DNA of 32,842 bases from Rhodococcus sp. (in: high G+C Gram-positive bacteria) (GTDB taxonomy: Bacteria > Actinomycetota > Actinomycetes > Mycobacteriales > Mycobacteriaceae), in assembly GCA_012514505.1 (NCBI GenBank), contig JAAZAD010000335.1:1-32842 (forward strand), written 5' to 3'. The notes below the pieces were generated by a model. It searched no databases. It was not told the origin of the DNA and worked only from the letters and a program-made list of their open reading frames with translations. Positions 1 to 8,139 of the stretch are shown here, in pieces. Positions within the stretch are counted from its first letter, which is position 1, and every line of letters begins with the position of its first letter. The position numbers and the translations under genes are program-made.

Positions 1-291
1 GCAGTGGCGATCAACGACGTCAGGATCGGGCCCGGGGTGACGGTCCGACAGGCCGGCGGAGCGATGCTGGTGGACAATCAGCCGGTGTTCTCCCCGTACC
101 GGGTGGCCGCCATAGGCCCGCAGGGTGCGATGCAGACTCGATTCGTGGTGAGTGACGCATATCTGCGCATGGCCAGTGTGCAGCAGTTGTACGACATCGG
201 CTTCTCGGTAGAGGCGTCCGACGACCTGTCGCTACCGGCGTCGAGAGTCCGTCAGACGCGGGTGGCACAGGGATCAGGAGGGGACAGATGA
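1..291 (+). CDS. DUF881 family protein, C-terminal part (cut by window edge)
   Basis: The reading frame is already open at base 1 (A-V-A-I-N-D-V-R), so the GTG at position 4 is an internal Val codon and the true start lies upstream. The visible 96 codons carry the usual end of DUF881 proteins: an AINDVRIGPGV-like stretch, then a segment about the surface the protein builds (VFSPYRVAAIGP) and a final strand ending near FSVEASDDL. In mycobacteria this protein (Rv1823-like) is membrane-anchored near the N-terminus with a coiled coil; those parts are not visible here. Its function is unknown; the neighbours suggest an envelope or division role. The stop overlaps the sbp start (ATGA), so the genes are translationally coupled. 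The Shine-Dalgarno of sbp (AGGAGGGG, 276-283) lies inside this gene. Confidence 0.85.
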   Translation, partial: AVAINDVRIGPGVTVRQAGGAMLVDNQPVFSPYRVAAIGPQGAMQTRFVVSDAYLRMASVQQLYDIGFSVEASDDLSLPASRVRQTRVAQGSGGDR

Positions 292-674
292 CGAACATGC
301 GCGTGGCGCGAGTACCCGCGGCTCTGAAGCGAGGTTCCGCCGTCTACGGGGTTCTCGCGTTGATCGTTGGGATCGCATTGGGGGTTGTGTTCAGCCCACA
401 GGTACCCGACCTCGTACAGCCCTACCTACCGATTGCGGTGGTAGCGGCCCTGGATGCCGTCTTCGGTGGCCTGAGGGCCTACTTGGACGAAATCTTCGAT
501 CCGAAGGTGTTCGTCGTCTCGTTTGTCTTCAACGTACTGGTTGCCGCTCTCATCGTCTGGCTGGGAGACCAGCTCGGTGTCGGCACTCAGCTGTCGACAG
601 CGATCGTCGTGGTGCTCGGAATCAGGATCTTCGGTAATGCCGCGGCTCTTCGCCGCCGACTGTTCGGGGCGTGA
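288..674 (+). CDS. sbp: Small basic membrane protein Sbp (DUF1290)
   Basis: This 128-residue protein has a basic N-terminus (MRVARVPAALKRG) and three predicted membrane helices at about residues 19-36, 45-62 and 75-95, with a final hydrophobic stretch around 100-118 and an Arg-rich end (RRRLF). That is the build of the DUF1290 small basic protein family, named for sbp of Bacillus, which lies near division genes there. The size and the position between two DUF881 genes match Rv1824. The ATG at 288 overlaps the preceding stop by 4 nt and has a strong AGGAGGGG 4-5 nt upstream. The biochemical role is unknown. Family-conserved Asp and Gly residues around LDAVFGGLRAYLDEIFDPKVF support the call. 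Confidence 0.88.
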   Translation: MTNMRVARVPAALKRGSAVYGVLALIVGIALGVVFSPQVPDLVQPYLPIAVVAALDAVFGGLRAYLDEIFDPKVFVVSFVFNVLVAALIVWLGDQLGVGTQLSTAIVVVLGIRIFGNAAALRRRLFGA

Positions 675-680
675 GCGGCG

Positions 681-1472
681 ATGACAGACGACAGCACCCC
701 GAACGACGACACCGCTCCGAACGACGACACCGCTCCGAAGCAGCCCCAGAACAAGCACGAGCTGACACGATCGGTGTCGGTTCGGACGCACTGGATCTTC
801 GGCATCGTCGCGGCAGTTCTGCTCGCAGGTTTGGGGATCGCCATCGTGACCCAGGTGAAGAGCACGGATTCGGGCGACAGTCTGGACGCGGCCAGTCCGG
901 CAGACCTGCTGGTGGTGCTCGACACCCTCAATCAACGCGAGGCCGGCCTTCGGCAGGAGATCGCCGACCTCGAACAGAGTCTGTCGAGGTTGCACAGCGG
1001 TGAAAGCTCCGAAGCGGCGCTGGCAGAGGCACGGGACCGACTGCGGAGTCTGTCCATTCAGGTGGGCACTGTCGAGGCGGTGGGTCCGGGAGTGACCATG
1101 ACCATCACCGACCCCAACCGGGGTGTGGGTTCGGAGGTGATCCTCGACCTCGTGCAGGAAGTTCGGGCGGCCGGCGCGGAGGCGATTCAAGTCCAGGGCG
1201 AGGGCGGTGCGCCGATCCGCATCGGAGTCGACTCGTGGGTCTCCGGACCTGCAGGTGAACTACAACTGGACGGCCGGACCATCCGGGCCCCGTACTCGGT
1301 GTCCGCAGTGGGGGATCCACCCACTTTGGCAGCTGCACTGAACATTCCGGGCGGTGTCGTGGACAATGTGTCACGCAGTGGTGGAAAGCTGGCCATCGAA
1401 CAATCGGAACAGGTAACGATCTCCGCCTTGCGAGAGGCGAAACCTCGCCAATACGCTCAGCCAGGAAAATGA
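681..1472 (+). CDS. DUF881 family membrane-anchored protein
   Basis: This 263-residue protein has a hydrophilic acidic N-terminus, one membrane helix (about residues 38-58) and a coiled-coil segment (about 75-120, rich in Glu/Leu/Arg). It is followed by the DUF881 domain with VEAVGPGVTMTITDPN and APYSVSAVGDPPTLAAAL. It matches Rv1825-type proteins: a cytoplasmic tail, one anchor and an extracytoplasmic domain. It starts 6 nt after sbp. The N-terminus contains an exact 18-bp tandem repeat (699-716 and 717-734) encoding PNDDTA twice, a recent in-frame duplication in a disordered tail. No catalytic residues are known for the family. Co-location of two DUF881 genes around sbp is conserved in actinobacteria and suggests one membrane complex (inference). 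Confidence 0.85.
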   Translation: MTDDSTPNDDTAPNDDTAPKQPQNKHELTRSVSVRTHWIFGIVAAVLLAGLGIAIVTQVKSTDSGDSLDAASPADLLVVLDTLNQREAGLRQEIADLEQSLSRLHSGESSEAALAEARDRLRSLSIQVGTVEAVGPGVTMTITDPNRGVGSEVILDLVQEVRAAGAEAIQVQGEGGAPIRIGVDSWVSGPAGELQLDGRTIRAPYSVSAVGDPPTLAAALNIPGGVVDNVSRSGGKLAIEQSEQVTISALREAKPRQYAQPGK

Positions 1473-1514
1473 TCTCCGCGTTCCGATTCGGAATGCAATA
1501 GAAAGGAAGCCACC

Positions 1515-1919
1515 GTGAGTGAGCCCGAAATCCCCACCGATCTGCGATACACAGCGGAGCACGAGTGGGTGAAGCGGACCGGCCCGACCACGGTGCGCGT
1601 CGGCATCACCGACTTTGCGCAGGAGCAACTCGGCGACGTCGTGTTCGTTCAGCTTCCCGCAGTCGACGACGAGGTGACTTCCGGAGAATCCTTCGGTGAG
1701 GTGGAGTCGACGAAGAGCGTGTCCGACATATTTGCGCCGTTCACGGCGAAAGTCGTTGCCGCCAACGCAGATCTGGACGGTAGCCCGGAGTTGGTCAACT
1801 CGTCGCCGTACGCCGAGGGTTGGCTGGTCGATCTCGAGGTTCCGGACGAGGCCACACTCGACGCGGCGCTGGCCGAAACGCTCGATGCAGCAGGCTACAA
1901 CGAGGTTGTCGGGGGATAA
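1515..1919 (+). CDS. gcvH: Glycine cleavage system H protein
   Basis: GcvH is the lipoyl carrier that shuttles the aminomethyl group between the P, T and L proteins of glycine cleavage. The 134-residue product has the family pattern: LRYTAEHEWVK at the start, ITDFAQEQLGDVVFVQLP in the barrel, and the lipoyl-lysine motif GEVESTKSVSDI with the modified lysine at residue 67. SPELVNSSPY-EGWL follows. The length is normal. The start is GTG at 1515 with an AAAGGAAG Shine-Dalgarno at 1502-1509. gcvP lies 3.3 kb downstream behind its own riboswitch, and gcvT is not in the window. gcvH has no recognisable riboswitch of its own, so H and P appear to be controlled separately here. Confidence 0.97.
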   Translation: MSEPEIPTDLRYTAEHEWVKRTGPTTVRVGITDFAQEQLGDVVFVQLPAVDDEVTSGESFGEVESTKSVSDIFAPFTAKVVAANADLDGSPELVNSSPYAEGWLVDLEVPDEATLDAALAETLDAAGYNEVVGG

Positions 1920-2242
1920 TTCGAACGGGTCTCCGTGCGGTCACGACCGAGACACCACGGTCCGTACTCGCCTGTCTCACTACACGTGCGGGGTGTTGCA
2001 GGGTACGGTCGAGGTGAACGCATGTGCCGATGTTTGGGCGTGGGTCAACCATGAGGGCTCTGCCGCGGAAGATTGTTTGCAGAACGAAGGTAGGGCGTCG
2101 AAGCGCAGCCGGTCCGTCGGACCGCGGTCGCGGATGCGCCCGGAGATGCCGAGATTGTTCGGCTGTTGTTGGCGAATTGCAGTAGATGAGCACTGCGTAG
2201 TCCGGTGAGTGCGACTGGGCGGTCGGAATGAGGAGGAAAACG
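1920..2242. other. Intergenic region gcvH-garA (323 bp)
   Basis: I see no gene here that I can support; the open frames lack family signals and good ribosome sites. The stretch contains a short perfect hairpin at 2110-2124 (CGGTCC, 3-nt loop, GGACCG), which is not followed by a T-run. It presumably holds the garA promoter, but I found no convincing -35/-10 pair. Confidence 0.4.
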
Positions 2243-2743
2243 GTGAGCGAGAACGGCAACGATGCGGGATACGGGGAAACGCCTGCGGAGACGACTTCGG
2301 TCTTCCGGGCAGACTTCCTGAACGAGCTCGACAATGCGACGAGCTCACAGGCCTCGGAGGCCCCCGTTTCCGGCGTGGAGGGGTTGCCCGCGGGTTCTGC
2401 TCTGCTGGTCGTCAAGCGTGGCCCGAATGCGGGGTCACGGTTCCTGCTCGATCAGCCCACCACGTCGGCGGGACGCCACCCCGACAGCGATATCTTCCTC
2501 GACGACGTGACAGTGAGCCGTCGGCACGCTGAATTCCGTCAGGACGAGGACGAATTTCAGGTCGTGGACGTGGGCAGCCTCAACGGGACCTACGTGAACC
2601 GGGAACCGGTCGATTCTGCGGTACTTGCGAACGGCGACGAGGTGCAGATCGGAAAGTTCCGTTTGGTCTTCCTCACCGGACCCCGCGCAACGAGCGGCGG
2701 AAGCCAGATCGGTGAGACGTCGGCGGGTGCGGGTAGCCAATGA
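2243..2743 (+). CDS. garA: FHA-domain regulator GarA (OdhI-type)
   Basis: This is a small forkhead-associated protein that in mycobacteria and corynebacteria binds and inhibits 2-oxoglutarate dehydrogenase and regulates glutamate metabolism, switched by Ser/Thr kinases. The product has 166 residues. The phospho-switch motif ETTSVFRADFL is at residues 16-26, with T17/T18 equivalent to the PknG/PknB sites. The FHA core follows: AGRHPDSDIFLDDVTVSRRH (77-95) and VGSLNGTYVN (110-119), holding the phosphothreonine-binding Arg, Ser and Asn. I chose the GTG at 2243 because AGGAGG lies 6 nt upstream (2231-2236). An in-frame ATG at 2228 lies before that Shine-Dalgarno and would add only five residues. 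The stop overlaps the next start (ATGA), so garA and the MerR gene are coupled. Confidence 0.95.
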   Translation: MSENGNDAGYGETPAETTSVFRADFLNELDNATSSQASEAPVSGVEGLPAGSALLVVKRGPNAGSRFLLDQPTTSAGRHPDSDIFLDDVTVSRRHAEFRQDEDEFQVVDVGSLNGTYVNREPVDSAVLANGDEVQIGKFRLVFLTGPRATSGGSQIGETSAGAGSQ

Positions 2744-3477
2744 CGGCGGTGCGGGCGCAGCAGCCGCAGTCGGGAATGTCGATCGGCACTGTTCTGGACC
2801 GACTTCGCCCCGACTTCCCTGATGTGACGATCTCGAAGATCCGCTTTCTCGAAGCGGAGGGGCTGATCAGCCCACAGCGAACCCCCTCCGGCTACCGGCG
2901 GTTTTCGCTCCCGGACTGTGAGCGTCTGCGCTATGTGCTCACGGCCCAGCGAGATCAGTATTTGCCGCTCAAGGTCATCAAGGAACAACTCGAGGCTATC
3001 GACAGCGGCGTGGCCACCGTCGGCGGGGAGGACGGTCCGCGACGTCCTCGCACCCTCGTGGTGGCGCCGGGCGATGTGTCACCCGAGGACTTTCGATCGG
3101 ACCGTGAGGTTCGTGTCGGTAAGGACGACATGCTCTCGCGCGCGGGCATCGACGAGAAGTTTCTCGGCGAACTCGTTCGCGCAGGTTTGGTCGTCCCCGG
3201 CGCCGCCGGTTTCTTCGACGAGGACGCAGTCACTCTGGCGAGGACGGCGAAGGCGATGTCCGAGTACGGTCTGGAAGTGCGGCACCTGCGCGCGTTCAAG
3301 CTTGCTGCCGACCGTGAAGCCGGTTTGGTGGCTCAAATTGCAGGGCCGGTGGCGAAGGGGCGTGACGCCGGCGCGCGCGCTCGCGCGGAGGAGATGGTGC
3401 GCGAGTTGGCGGCGCTGTCACTGACTTTGCATACATGTCTTGTGAAGTCCGCGGTTCGGGGTGCCCTCGACCGCTGA
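2740..3477 (+). CDS. ftsR: MerR-family regulator, FtsR-like (Rv1828 type)
   Basis: This 245-residue MerR-type transcription factor has its winged helix-turn-helix at about residues 12-65: MSIGTVLDRL, ISKIRFLEAEGLISP, then PSGYRRFS, the conserved wing. A linker and an effector-like C-terminal domain follow (RAGIDEKFLGELVRAGLV...ARTAKAMSEYGLEVRHLRAF), as in Rv1828 and corynebacterial FtsR, which activates ftsZ. There is no cysteine cluster for metal binding. It starts within the garA stop codon and so is co-translated with garA. The pairing of FtsR-like and GarA genes is widely conserved in actinobacteria. The target promoters cannot be read from this window; regulation of cell division here is inferred from the family. 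Confidence 0.9.
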   Translation: MTAVRAQQPQSGMSIGTVLDRLRPDFPDVTISKIRFLEAEGLISPQRTPSGYRRFSLPDCERLRYVLTAQRDQYLPLKVIKEQLEAIDSGVATVGGEDGPRRPRTLVVAPGDVSPEDFRSDREVRVGKDDMLSRAGIDEKFLGELVRAGLVVPGAAGFFDEDAVTLARTAKAMSEYGLEVRHLRAFKLAADREAGLVAQIAGPVAKGRDAGARARAEEMVRELAALSLTLHTCLVKSAVRGALDR

Positions 3478-3482
3478 CGCGG

Positions 3483-3511
3483 TCGATCGGTCCGGCCGTA
3501 TCGCATAGAAT
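3483..3511 (+). promoter_or_regulatory. Candidate promoter of the DUF151 gene
   Basis: TCGATC (3483-3488), a 17-nt spacer, then TAGAAT (3506-3511). The -10 is strong for an actinobacterial housekeeping sigma factor; the -35 matches only 3 of 6. The predicted start near 3518 falls inside the inverted repeat at 3515-3545. Confidence 0.45.
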
Positions 3512-3514
3512 CCA

Positions 3515-3545
3515 AGTACGGATTCGTTGATCGAGCATCCGTACT
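3515..3545. repeat. Perfect 9-bp inverted repeat at the DUF151 transcription start
   Basis: AGTACGGAT (3515-3523) and ATCCGTACT (3537-3545) are exact reverse complements separated by 13 nt. No T-run follows, so a terminator for the upstream MerR gene is less likely than an operator or a 5'-UTR hairpin placed between the -10 at 3506 and the Shine-Dalgarno at 3558. Confidence 0.6.
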
Positions 3546-3570
3546 CAGCTCGCAGGTTGGAGGCAGCGCG

Positions 3571-4044
3571 ATGAGCGAAATGCACGTGATCGGTGTTCGT
3601 GTCGAGCAGCCTCAGAATGCGCCCGTCCTCCTGCTACGTGAGTCGGAGGGTGACCGCTACCTGCCGATCTGGATCGGTCAGACCGAGGCAACGGCTATAG
3701 CGCTGGAGCAGCAAGGTGTCGAACCTGCCCGGCCGCTCACACACGACCTGATCAAGAATCTGATCGAGGCGTTCGGTCGCACACTCGAAGAGGTGCGGAT
3801 AGTAGATCTGCACGAGGGGACGTTCTACGCGGACCTGGTGTTCGACGGAGACATGCGGGTCTCGGCCCGCCCATCCGATTCGATTGCGATCGCACTGCGC
3901 ACCGGAGTGCCGATTTTCGCCGAAGAATCGGTCCTGGTCGAGGCGGGCCTGGTGATGCCGGACGAACGCGAGGACGAGGTGGAGAAGTTCAAAGAATTTC
4001 TCGAATCCGTGTCGCCCGACGATTTCAAGGCCACAGACGGATAG
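3571..4044 (+). CDS. Bifunctional nuclease family protein (DUF151)
   Basis: This 157-residue protein of the DUF151 (BFN) family is Rv1829-like. The visible family features are MHVIGVRVEQPQNAPVLLLRE at the start and LPIWIGQTEATAIALEQQG (about 28-47), followed by RPLTHDLIKNLIEAFG (about 51-66). FYADLVFDGDMRVSARPSDSIAIALRTGVPIFAEESVL (about 88-126) is the conserved block. An acidic tail (EREDEVEKFKEFLESV) ends the protein. Plant and some bacterial members have DNase/RNase activity, but the substrate of actinobacterial members is unknown. A TTGGAGG Shine-Dalgarno (3557-3563) precedes the ATG. It sits between two MerR regulators, an arrangement conserved in mycobacteria, and appears to have its own promoter. 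Confidence 0.92.
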   Translation: MSEMHVIGVRVEQPQNAPVLLLRESEGDRYLPIWIGQTEATAIALEQQGVEPARPLTHDLIKNLIEAFGRTLEEVRIVDLHEGTFYADLVFDGDMRVSARPSDSIAIALRTGVPIFAEESVLVEAGLVMPDEREDEVEKFKEFLESVSPDDFKATDG

Positions 4045-4080
4045 ATTGCTCCCTGCCGCTGATGCATCGACCTTCAAAGT

Positions 4081-4097
4081 CTCAAGTAAAGGTTGAG
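4081..4097. promoter_or_regulatory. MerR-type dyad (candidate operator)
   Basis: CTCAA (4081-4085) and TTGAG (4093-4097) form an inverted repeat with 7 nt between, resembling the CCTCAAG/CTTGAGG half-sites bound by MerR-class regulators. It lies 18 nt upstream of the candidate -35 at 4115, between two MerR genes. An autoregulatory operator is inference. Confidence 0.35.
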
Positions 4098-4114
4098 GTT
4101 TGCGGCGCGTCGCG

Positions 4115-4143
4115 TTGACCAGGTTTCGGCCCGGTCGTAGCGT
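4115..4143 (+). promoter_or_regulatory. Candidate promoter of the second MerR gene
   Basis: TTGACC (4115-4120), 17-nt spacer, TAGCGT (4138-4143). Five of six bases match the -35 consensus and the -10 fits TANNNT. It would give a leader of about 140 nt before the GTG at 4293. Confidence 0.45.
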
Positions 4144-4292
4144 TCTTTGCAGTGAACATATGCCCTGCGGAGAGCATCGAGCGTAAGCTGGGTTGATCCA
4201 CGATACGGATTTGCTCGGTGTCACTCTGGCGACGCGCGTCACCTGACGCACTGATCGTCGGGTTCAGTGCCACATGCGAGAGGGAGTACTCA

Positions 4293-4937
4293 GTGGGAGA
4301 TCGGTCGCAGGAGAGCGGGGCGAACCTCGGGCTTGGTGTCGGCGCCGGGAGTTCGGACGACGAGCGGATCGCCGACTCCGATTTCGATTCCCAAGACATT
4401 CAGCCAGGTCTCTTTCCCGACGACTCCGTCCCTGACGAACTGGTCGGTTACCGGGTGCCCAGCGCATGTCAGATCGCCGGCATCAGCTACCGGCAGCTGG
4501 ACTATTGGGCGCGCACCTCGTTGGTCGTGCCGTCGATTCGTGGAGCAGCCGGCTCCGGTAGTCAGCGGCTGTATTCCTTCAAGGACATCCTCGTTCTGAA
4601 GATCGTGAAGCGGCTGCTCGACACCGGGATCTCGCTGCAGAACATCCGTGTCGCCGTCGATCACCTGCGTAAACGTGGGGTCGGAGATCTGGCGAAGATC
4701 ACGCTCTTCTCGGATGGCACAACGGTGTACGAATGCACGTCACCGGAAGAGGTCGTCGACCTTTTGCAGGGTGGGCAGGGCGTATTCGGTATCGCCGTCA
4801 GTGGTGCCATGCGTGAACTGACCGGGACCATCGCAGATTTCCCGGCAGAACGCGCGGTCGACGGTCAGGCCGAAGAAAGTCCGGAGGACGAGTTGGCGTC
4901 GCGTCGTAAGAACCGTGCCAACCGCAAGATCGGCTAG
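4293..4937 (+). CDS. MerR-family regulator, Rv1830/ResR-like
   Basis: This 214-residue MerR-type regulator has a disordered acidic N-terminus (1-48) followed by the DNA-binding domain: YRVPSACQIAGISYRQLDYW (53-72), ARTSLVVPSIRG and QRLYSFKDILVLKIVKRLLD (91-110). A helical C-terminal part carries an EECVDLLQGGQGVFGIAV-like segment (152-169), and the tail is basic (RRKNRANRK). The Rv1830 protein of M. tuberculosis (ResR/McdR), its likely counterpart by position, influences division and drug recovery. GTG 4293 is preferred because AGGGAG (4281-4286) is 6 nt upstream; the longer frame back to 4218 has no such site. The stop TAG is also part of TAGACT (4935-4940), a possible -10 of the glycine riboswitch transcript. 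Confidence 0.88.
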   Translation: MGDRSQESGANLGLGVGAGSSDDERIADSDFDSQDIQPGLFPDDSVPDELVGYRVPSACQIAGISYRQLDYWARTSLVVPSIRGAAGSGSQRLYSFKDILVLKIVKRLLDTGISLQNIRVAVDHLRKRGVGDLAKITLFSDGTTVYECTSPEEVVDLLQGGQGVFGIAVSGAMRELTGTIADFPAERAVDGQAEESPEDELASRRKNRANRKIG

Positions 4938-4954
4938 ACTGACCTCGCGTCGAC

Positions 4955-5200
4955 GCCGTGCGGGAGAGTTCCGGATGCCGACCGCAGTGTGACTGCGGGC
5001 GTCAGCCGGGCGCCGAAGGAGCAACACCTCCCCGTCAATCTCTCAGGCACACAGGACCGTGCGGGCTCCGACGCCTCTGGAAAGCGGTGGGAGCACCCAT
5101 CCGCCCACGGGGAAAGGGCTGTTCCGGCCGATCTGGCCTGGTTCGGTACCGAATCTCTCAGGCGCTCGTTCGCGAGCAGGCGACAGAGGGGGAGGTACGC
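4955..5200 (+). ncRNA. Tandem glycine riboswitch upstream of gcvP
   Basis: Two glycine aptamers lie back to back. Aptamer 1 runs about 4957-5065: GCGGGAGAG at 4960, GCGCCGAAGGAGCAA at 5010 and AATCTCTCAGGC at 5038-5049. Aptamer 2 runs about 5066-5200: GGTGGGAGCACCC at 5086, GGGGAAAGGGCT at 5108 and a second identical AATCTCTCAGGC at 5152-5163, closing with GACAGAGGGGGAGG. These are the signature strings of the family. Glycine binding normally turns on glycine-cleavage genes. A TAGACT hexamer at 4935-4940, at the end of the preceding gene, is well placed as -10 but has no clear -35. The hairpin at 5197-5217 is the likely expression platform. Confidence 0.96.
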
Positions 5201-5217
5201 ACCGCGACGCGGTGCGT
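5197..5217 (+). terminator. Hairpin after the glycine aptamers (expression platform)
   Basis: ACGCACCGC (5197-5205), loop GAC, GCGGTGCGT (5209-5217): a perfect 9-bp GC-rich stem followed by a pyrimidine-rich run (TCCTGATCCTCTTC). It starts where the last riboswitch helix ends and lies 23 nt before the gcvP Shine-Dalgarno. An intrinsic terminator released when glycine is bound is the natural reading. The absence of a true U-tract leaves a different mechanism possible. Confidence 0.6.
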
Positions 5218-5249
5218 GTCCTGATCCTCTTCACACGTCTGGAGCTTTC

Positions 5250-8096
5250 GTGGTCGACGCCGCAGCCCGTACTTTCGCCGATCGTCATGTCGGACCGAGC
5301 ACATCCGAACTGGCACGGATTCTGGAACTCATCGGTGTCGATTCGCTGGACGCGCTTGCGTCGAAGGCGGTGCCGGCCTCCATCCTCGACGGGGTTGCAT
5401 CGGGCGTGGCCGACGGCCTGAACGCGCTGCCCGCGCCGGTAGGAGAGCACGAGGCGCTCGCCGAACTCGCGGCACTGGCGTCGCAGAACACCGTTGCCAC
5501 ATCGATGATCGGTCTCGGCTATTTCGACACGCTCACCCCTCCGGTGCTTCTGCGCAACATCATCGAGAACCCGGCCTGGTACACCGCATACACCCCGTAC
5601 CAGCCGGAGATCAGTCAAGGTCGCCTCGAGGCGTTGCTGAACTTCCAGACCATGGTCGGTGACCTGACCGGTATGGAGGTCGCCAACTCGTCGATGCTCG
5701 ACGAGGGAACTTCCGCTGCCGAGGCGATGACCCTGCTTCGTCGCGCGAACAAGAGCAAATCTCCGCGCTTTGTCGTCGACGCCGATCTATATCCCCAGAC
5801 GATGGCCGTCCTCGAGACTCGTGCGGAGCCGCTCGGAATCGAACTCGTCGTCACAGACCTCACAGCAGGTCTTCCCGAGGGCGATTTCTACGGTGTTCTG
5901 GCCCAGATGCCCGGGGCTTCCGGAAGGGTCGTCGACCTGTCCGTAACGATTGCCGAGGCGCACGAGCGCGGTGCACTCGTCGCCGTCGGTGCAGACCTTC
6001 TGGCACTCACCCTGCTCACCCCGCCCGGGGAGATCGGCGCCGACGCGTGCTTCGGAACCACCCAACGATTCGGTGTGCCGATGGGCTTCGGTGGACCGCA
6101 TGCAGGGTACCTGGCCGTGCACACCAAGCATGCTCGTCAGCTGCCCGGTCGTCTCGTCGGTGTATCCGTGGATGCTGACGGCAGTAAGGCATATCGGCTG
6201 GCGCTGCAAACGCGTGAACAGCACATTCGGCGAGAGAAGGCGACGTCGAACATCTGCACCGCTCAGGTGCTCCTTGCGATCCTGGCGGCGATGTACGCGA
6301 GCTACCACGGAGCGGAAGGCCTGAAGGCGATCGCGGAACGAGTCGCACAAAAGGCACGTGGCTTGGCCGACGCTCTGTCCGCATCGGGCGTGCAGGTCGT
6401 GCACGAGAACTTCTTCGACACGGTTCTCGTCCGCGCCGCAGGGAAGGCCGAGGCCATCGTGGCAGAGGCTGCGGCGGCCGGCGTCAATCTGTGGATGGTC
6501 GACGCCGATCACGTGTCGATCGCGTGTGACGAGGCCACCACGGACGCACATCTCGCTACCGTGCTCCGTGCATTCGGTGCAGACCGGGTGCTCTCGGACG
6601 CTGCGGGGAACGCGCTGCCGGCAGGTCAGCTGCGCACCACCGACTACCTGCAGCACGAGGCGTTCACCAAGTATCGAACGGAGACTGCGATGCTCCGGTA
6701 CCTGCGCTCACTGTCCGACAAGGACATCGCGCTCGACCGCAGCATGATTCCGCTCGGCTCGTGCACGATGAAGCTCAATGCCACCGCCGAGATGGAAGCG
6801 ATCACCTGGCCGTCGATCTCGCGGCTCCACCCCTTCGCGCCGACGTCCGACGCACCCGGAATGCTGACGATCATCAAGGACCTCGAACAGTGGTTGGTGT
6901 CCGTCACCGGTTACGACGCGGTCAGTCTGCAACCCAATGCCGGCAGTCAGGGGGAGTACGCGGGCTTGCTGGCCATTCGCAACTATCACCTCAGCCGTGG
7001 TGACACGGACCGCGACACCTGCCTCATTCCGTCGAGCGCCCACGGCACCAATGCGGCTTCCGCCGTGATGGTGGGGATGCGAGTCGAGGTCGTCAAGTGC
7101 CGTCCGAACGGTGATGTGGACGTCGACGATCTGAAGGCGAAGATCGCCGATCATGCAGAACGTCTCGCCGCCATCATGATCACCTACCCGTCCACGCACG
7201 GCGTCTACGAGCACGAGATTTCGGACATCTGTGCGGCAGTCCACGATGCGGGTGGTCAGGTGTACGTCGACGGTGCAAACCTGAATGCTCTGGTCGGCCT
7301 GGCCCGCCCGGGACGGTTCGGCGGCGACGTGAGCCACCTGAACTTGCACAAGACTTTCTGCATCCCACACGGTGGTGGTGGCCCGGGCGTCGGTCCGGTC
7401 GGGGTGCGTTCGCACCTGGCCCCATTCCTGCCGGGACACCCGATGGCTCCGGAATTGGGGGAGTCGGGCGCGGTGTCGGCGGCGCCGTACGGCAGCGCAT
7501 CGATCCTTCCGATCACGTGGGCGTACATCCGGATGATGGGCGCCGTCGGCTTGCGGCGTGCCAGCCTCACAGCGATCGCGTCCGCCAACTACATCGCTCG
7601 CCGGCTCGACGAATACTTCCCCGTGCTGTACACCGGTGAAGGCGGAATGGTCGCCCACGAGTGCATCCTCGACCTGCGAGGGCTCACCAAGGAAACCGGG
7701 GTAACGGTCGACGATGTCGCGAAGCGCCTCGCCGATTACGGCTTCCATGCTCCGACCATGAGTTTTCCGGTGGCCGGGACATTGATGGTCGAGCCGACCG
7801 AGAGTGAGAACCTCGCCGAGATCGACGAGTTCTGTGACGCGATGATTGCGATCCGCGGCGAGATCGATCGGGTCGGCAGTGGCGAGTGGCCCGTCGACGA
7901 CAACCCGCTACGGGGAGCTCCGCACACCGCCGAGTGCCTCGTCGCCGAGTGGAATCATCCGTACTCGCGTGAGATCGCGGTGTTCCCACGCGGCAACGCC
8001 CGGCCCAAGGTGTGGCCTGCGGTGCGCCGTATCGACGGTGCGCACGGCGACCGGAACCTGGTGTGCTCCTGCCCGCCGATCGAGGCGTTCGCCTGA
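5250..8096 (+). CDS. gcvP: Glycine dehydrogenase (decarboxylating), P protein
   Basis: The PLP enzyme of glycine cleavage removes CO2 from glycine and passes the aminomethyl group to GcvH. It has 948 residues, the single-chain form. The N-terminal half carries [27 protein letters not shown] and [20 protein letters not shown]. The C-terminal half carries [37 protein letters not shown] and [10 protein letters not shown]. The PLP lysine is K701 in [18 protein letters not shown]. The frame is open without a stop back to 4989, through the riboswitch, so a longest-frame caller would add 87 false residues. The GTG at 5250 is right because GGAG (5241-5244) precedes it by 5 nt and homology starts just after it. 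Expression is set by the glycine riboswitch. Confidence 0.98.
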   Translation: MVDAAARTFADRHVGPSTSELARILELIGVDSLDALASKAVPASILDGVASGVADGLNALPAPVGEHEALAELAALASQNTVATSMIGLGYFDTLTPPVLLRNIIENPAWYTAYTPYQPEISQGRLEALLNFQTMVGDLTGMEVANSSMLDEGTSAAEAMTLLRRANKSKSPRFVVDADLYPQTMAVLETRAEPLGIELVVTDLTAGLPEGDFYGVLAQMPGASGRVVDLSVTIAEAHERGALVAVGADLLALTLLTPPGEIGADACFGTTQRFGVPMGFGGPHAGYLAVHTKHARQLPGRLVGVSVDADGSKAYRLALQTREQHIRREKATSNICTAQVLLAILAAMYASYHGAEGLKAIAERVAQKARGLADALSASGVQVVHENFFDTVLVRAAGKAEAIVAEAAAAGVNLWMVDADHVSIACDEATTDAHLATVLRAFGADRVLSDAAGNALPAGQLRTTDYLQHEAFTKYRTETAMLRYLRSLSDKDIALDRSMIPLGSCTMKLNATAEMEAITWPSISRLHPFAPTSDAPGMLTIIKDLEQWLVSVTGYDAVSLQPNAGSQGEYAGLLAIRNYHLSRGDTDRDTCLIPSSAHGTNAASAVMVGMRVEVVKCRPNGDVDVDDLKAKIADHAERLAAIMITYPSTHGVYEHEISDICAAVHDAGGQVYVDGANLNALVGLARPGRFGGDVSHLNLHKTFCIPHGGGGPGVGPVGVRSHLAPFLPGHPMAPELGESGAVSAAPYGSASILPITWAYIRMMGAVGLRRASLTAIASANYIARRLDEYFPVLYTGEGGMVAHECILDLRGLTKETGVTVDDVAKRLADYGFHAPTMSFPVAGTLMVEPTESENLAEIDEFCDAMIAIRGEIDRVGSGEWPVDDNPLRGAPHTAECLVAEWNHPYSREIAVFPRGNARPKVWPAVRRIDGAHGDRNLVCSCPPIEAFA

Positions 8097-8139
8097 GGGA
8101 CCCAGTCCCACCCTGCTGGACGATTCAGTTCAGGAACAC

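Noticed and set aside
4989..5249. N-terminal extension of GcvP
   Set aside because: The region is the second half of a tandem glycine riboswitch; GcvP homology and the Shine-Dalgarno both point to the GTG at 5250.
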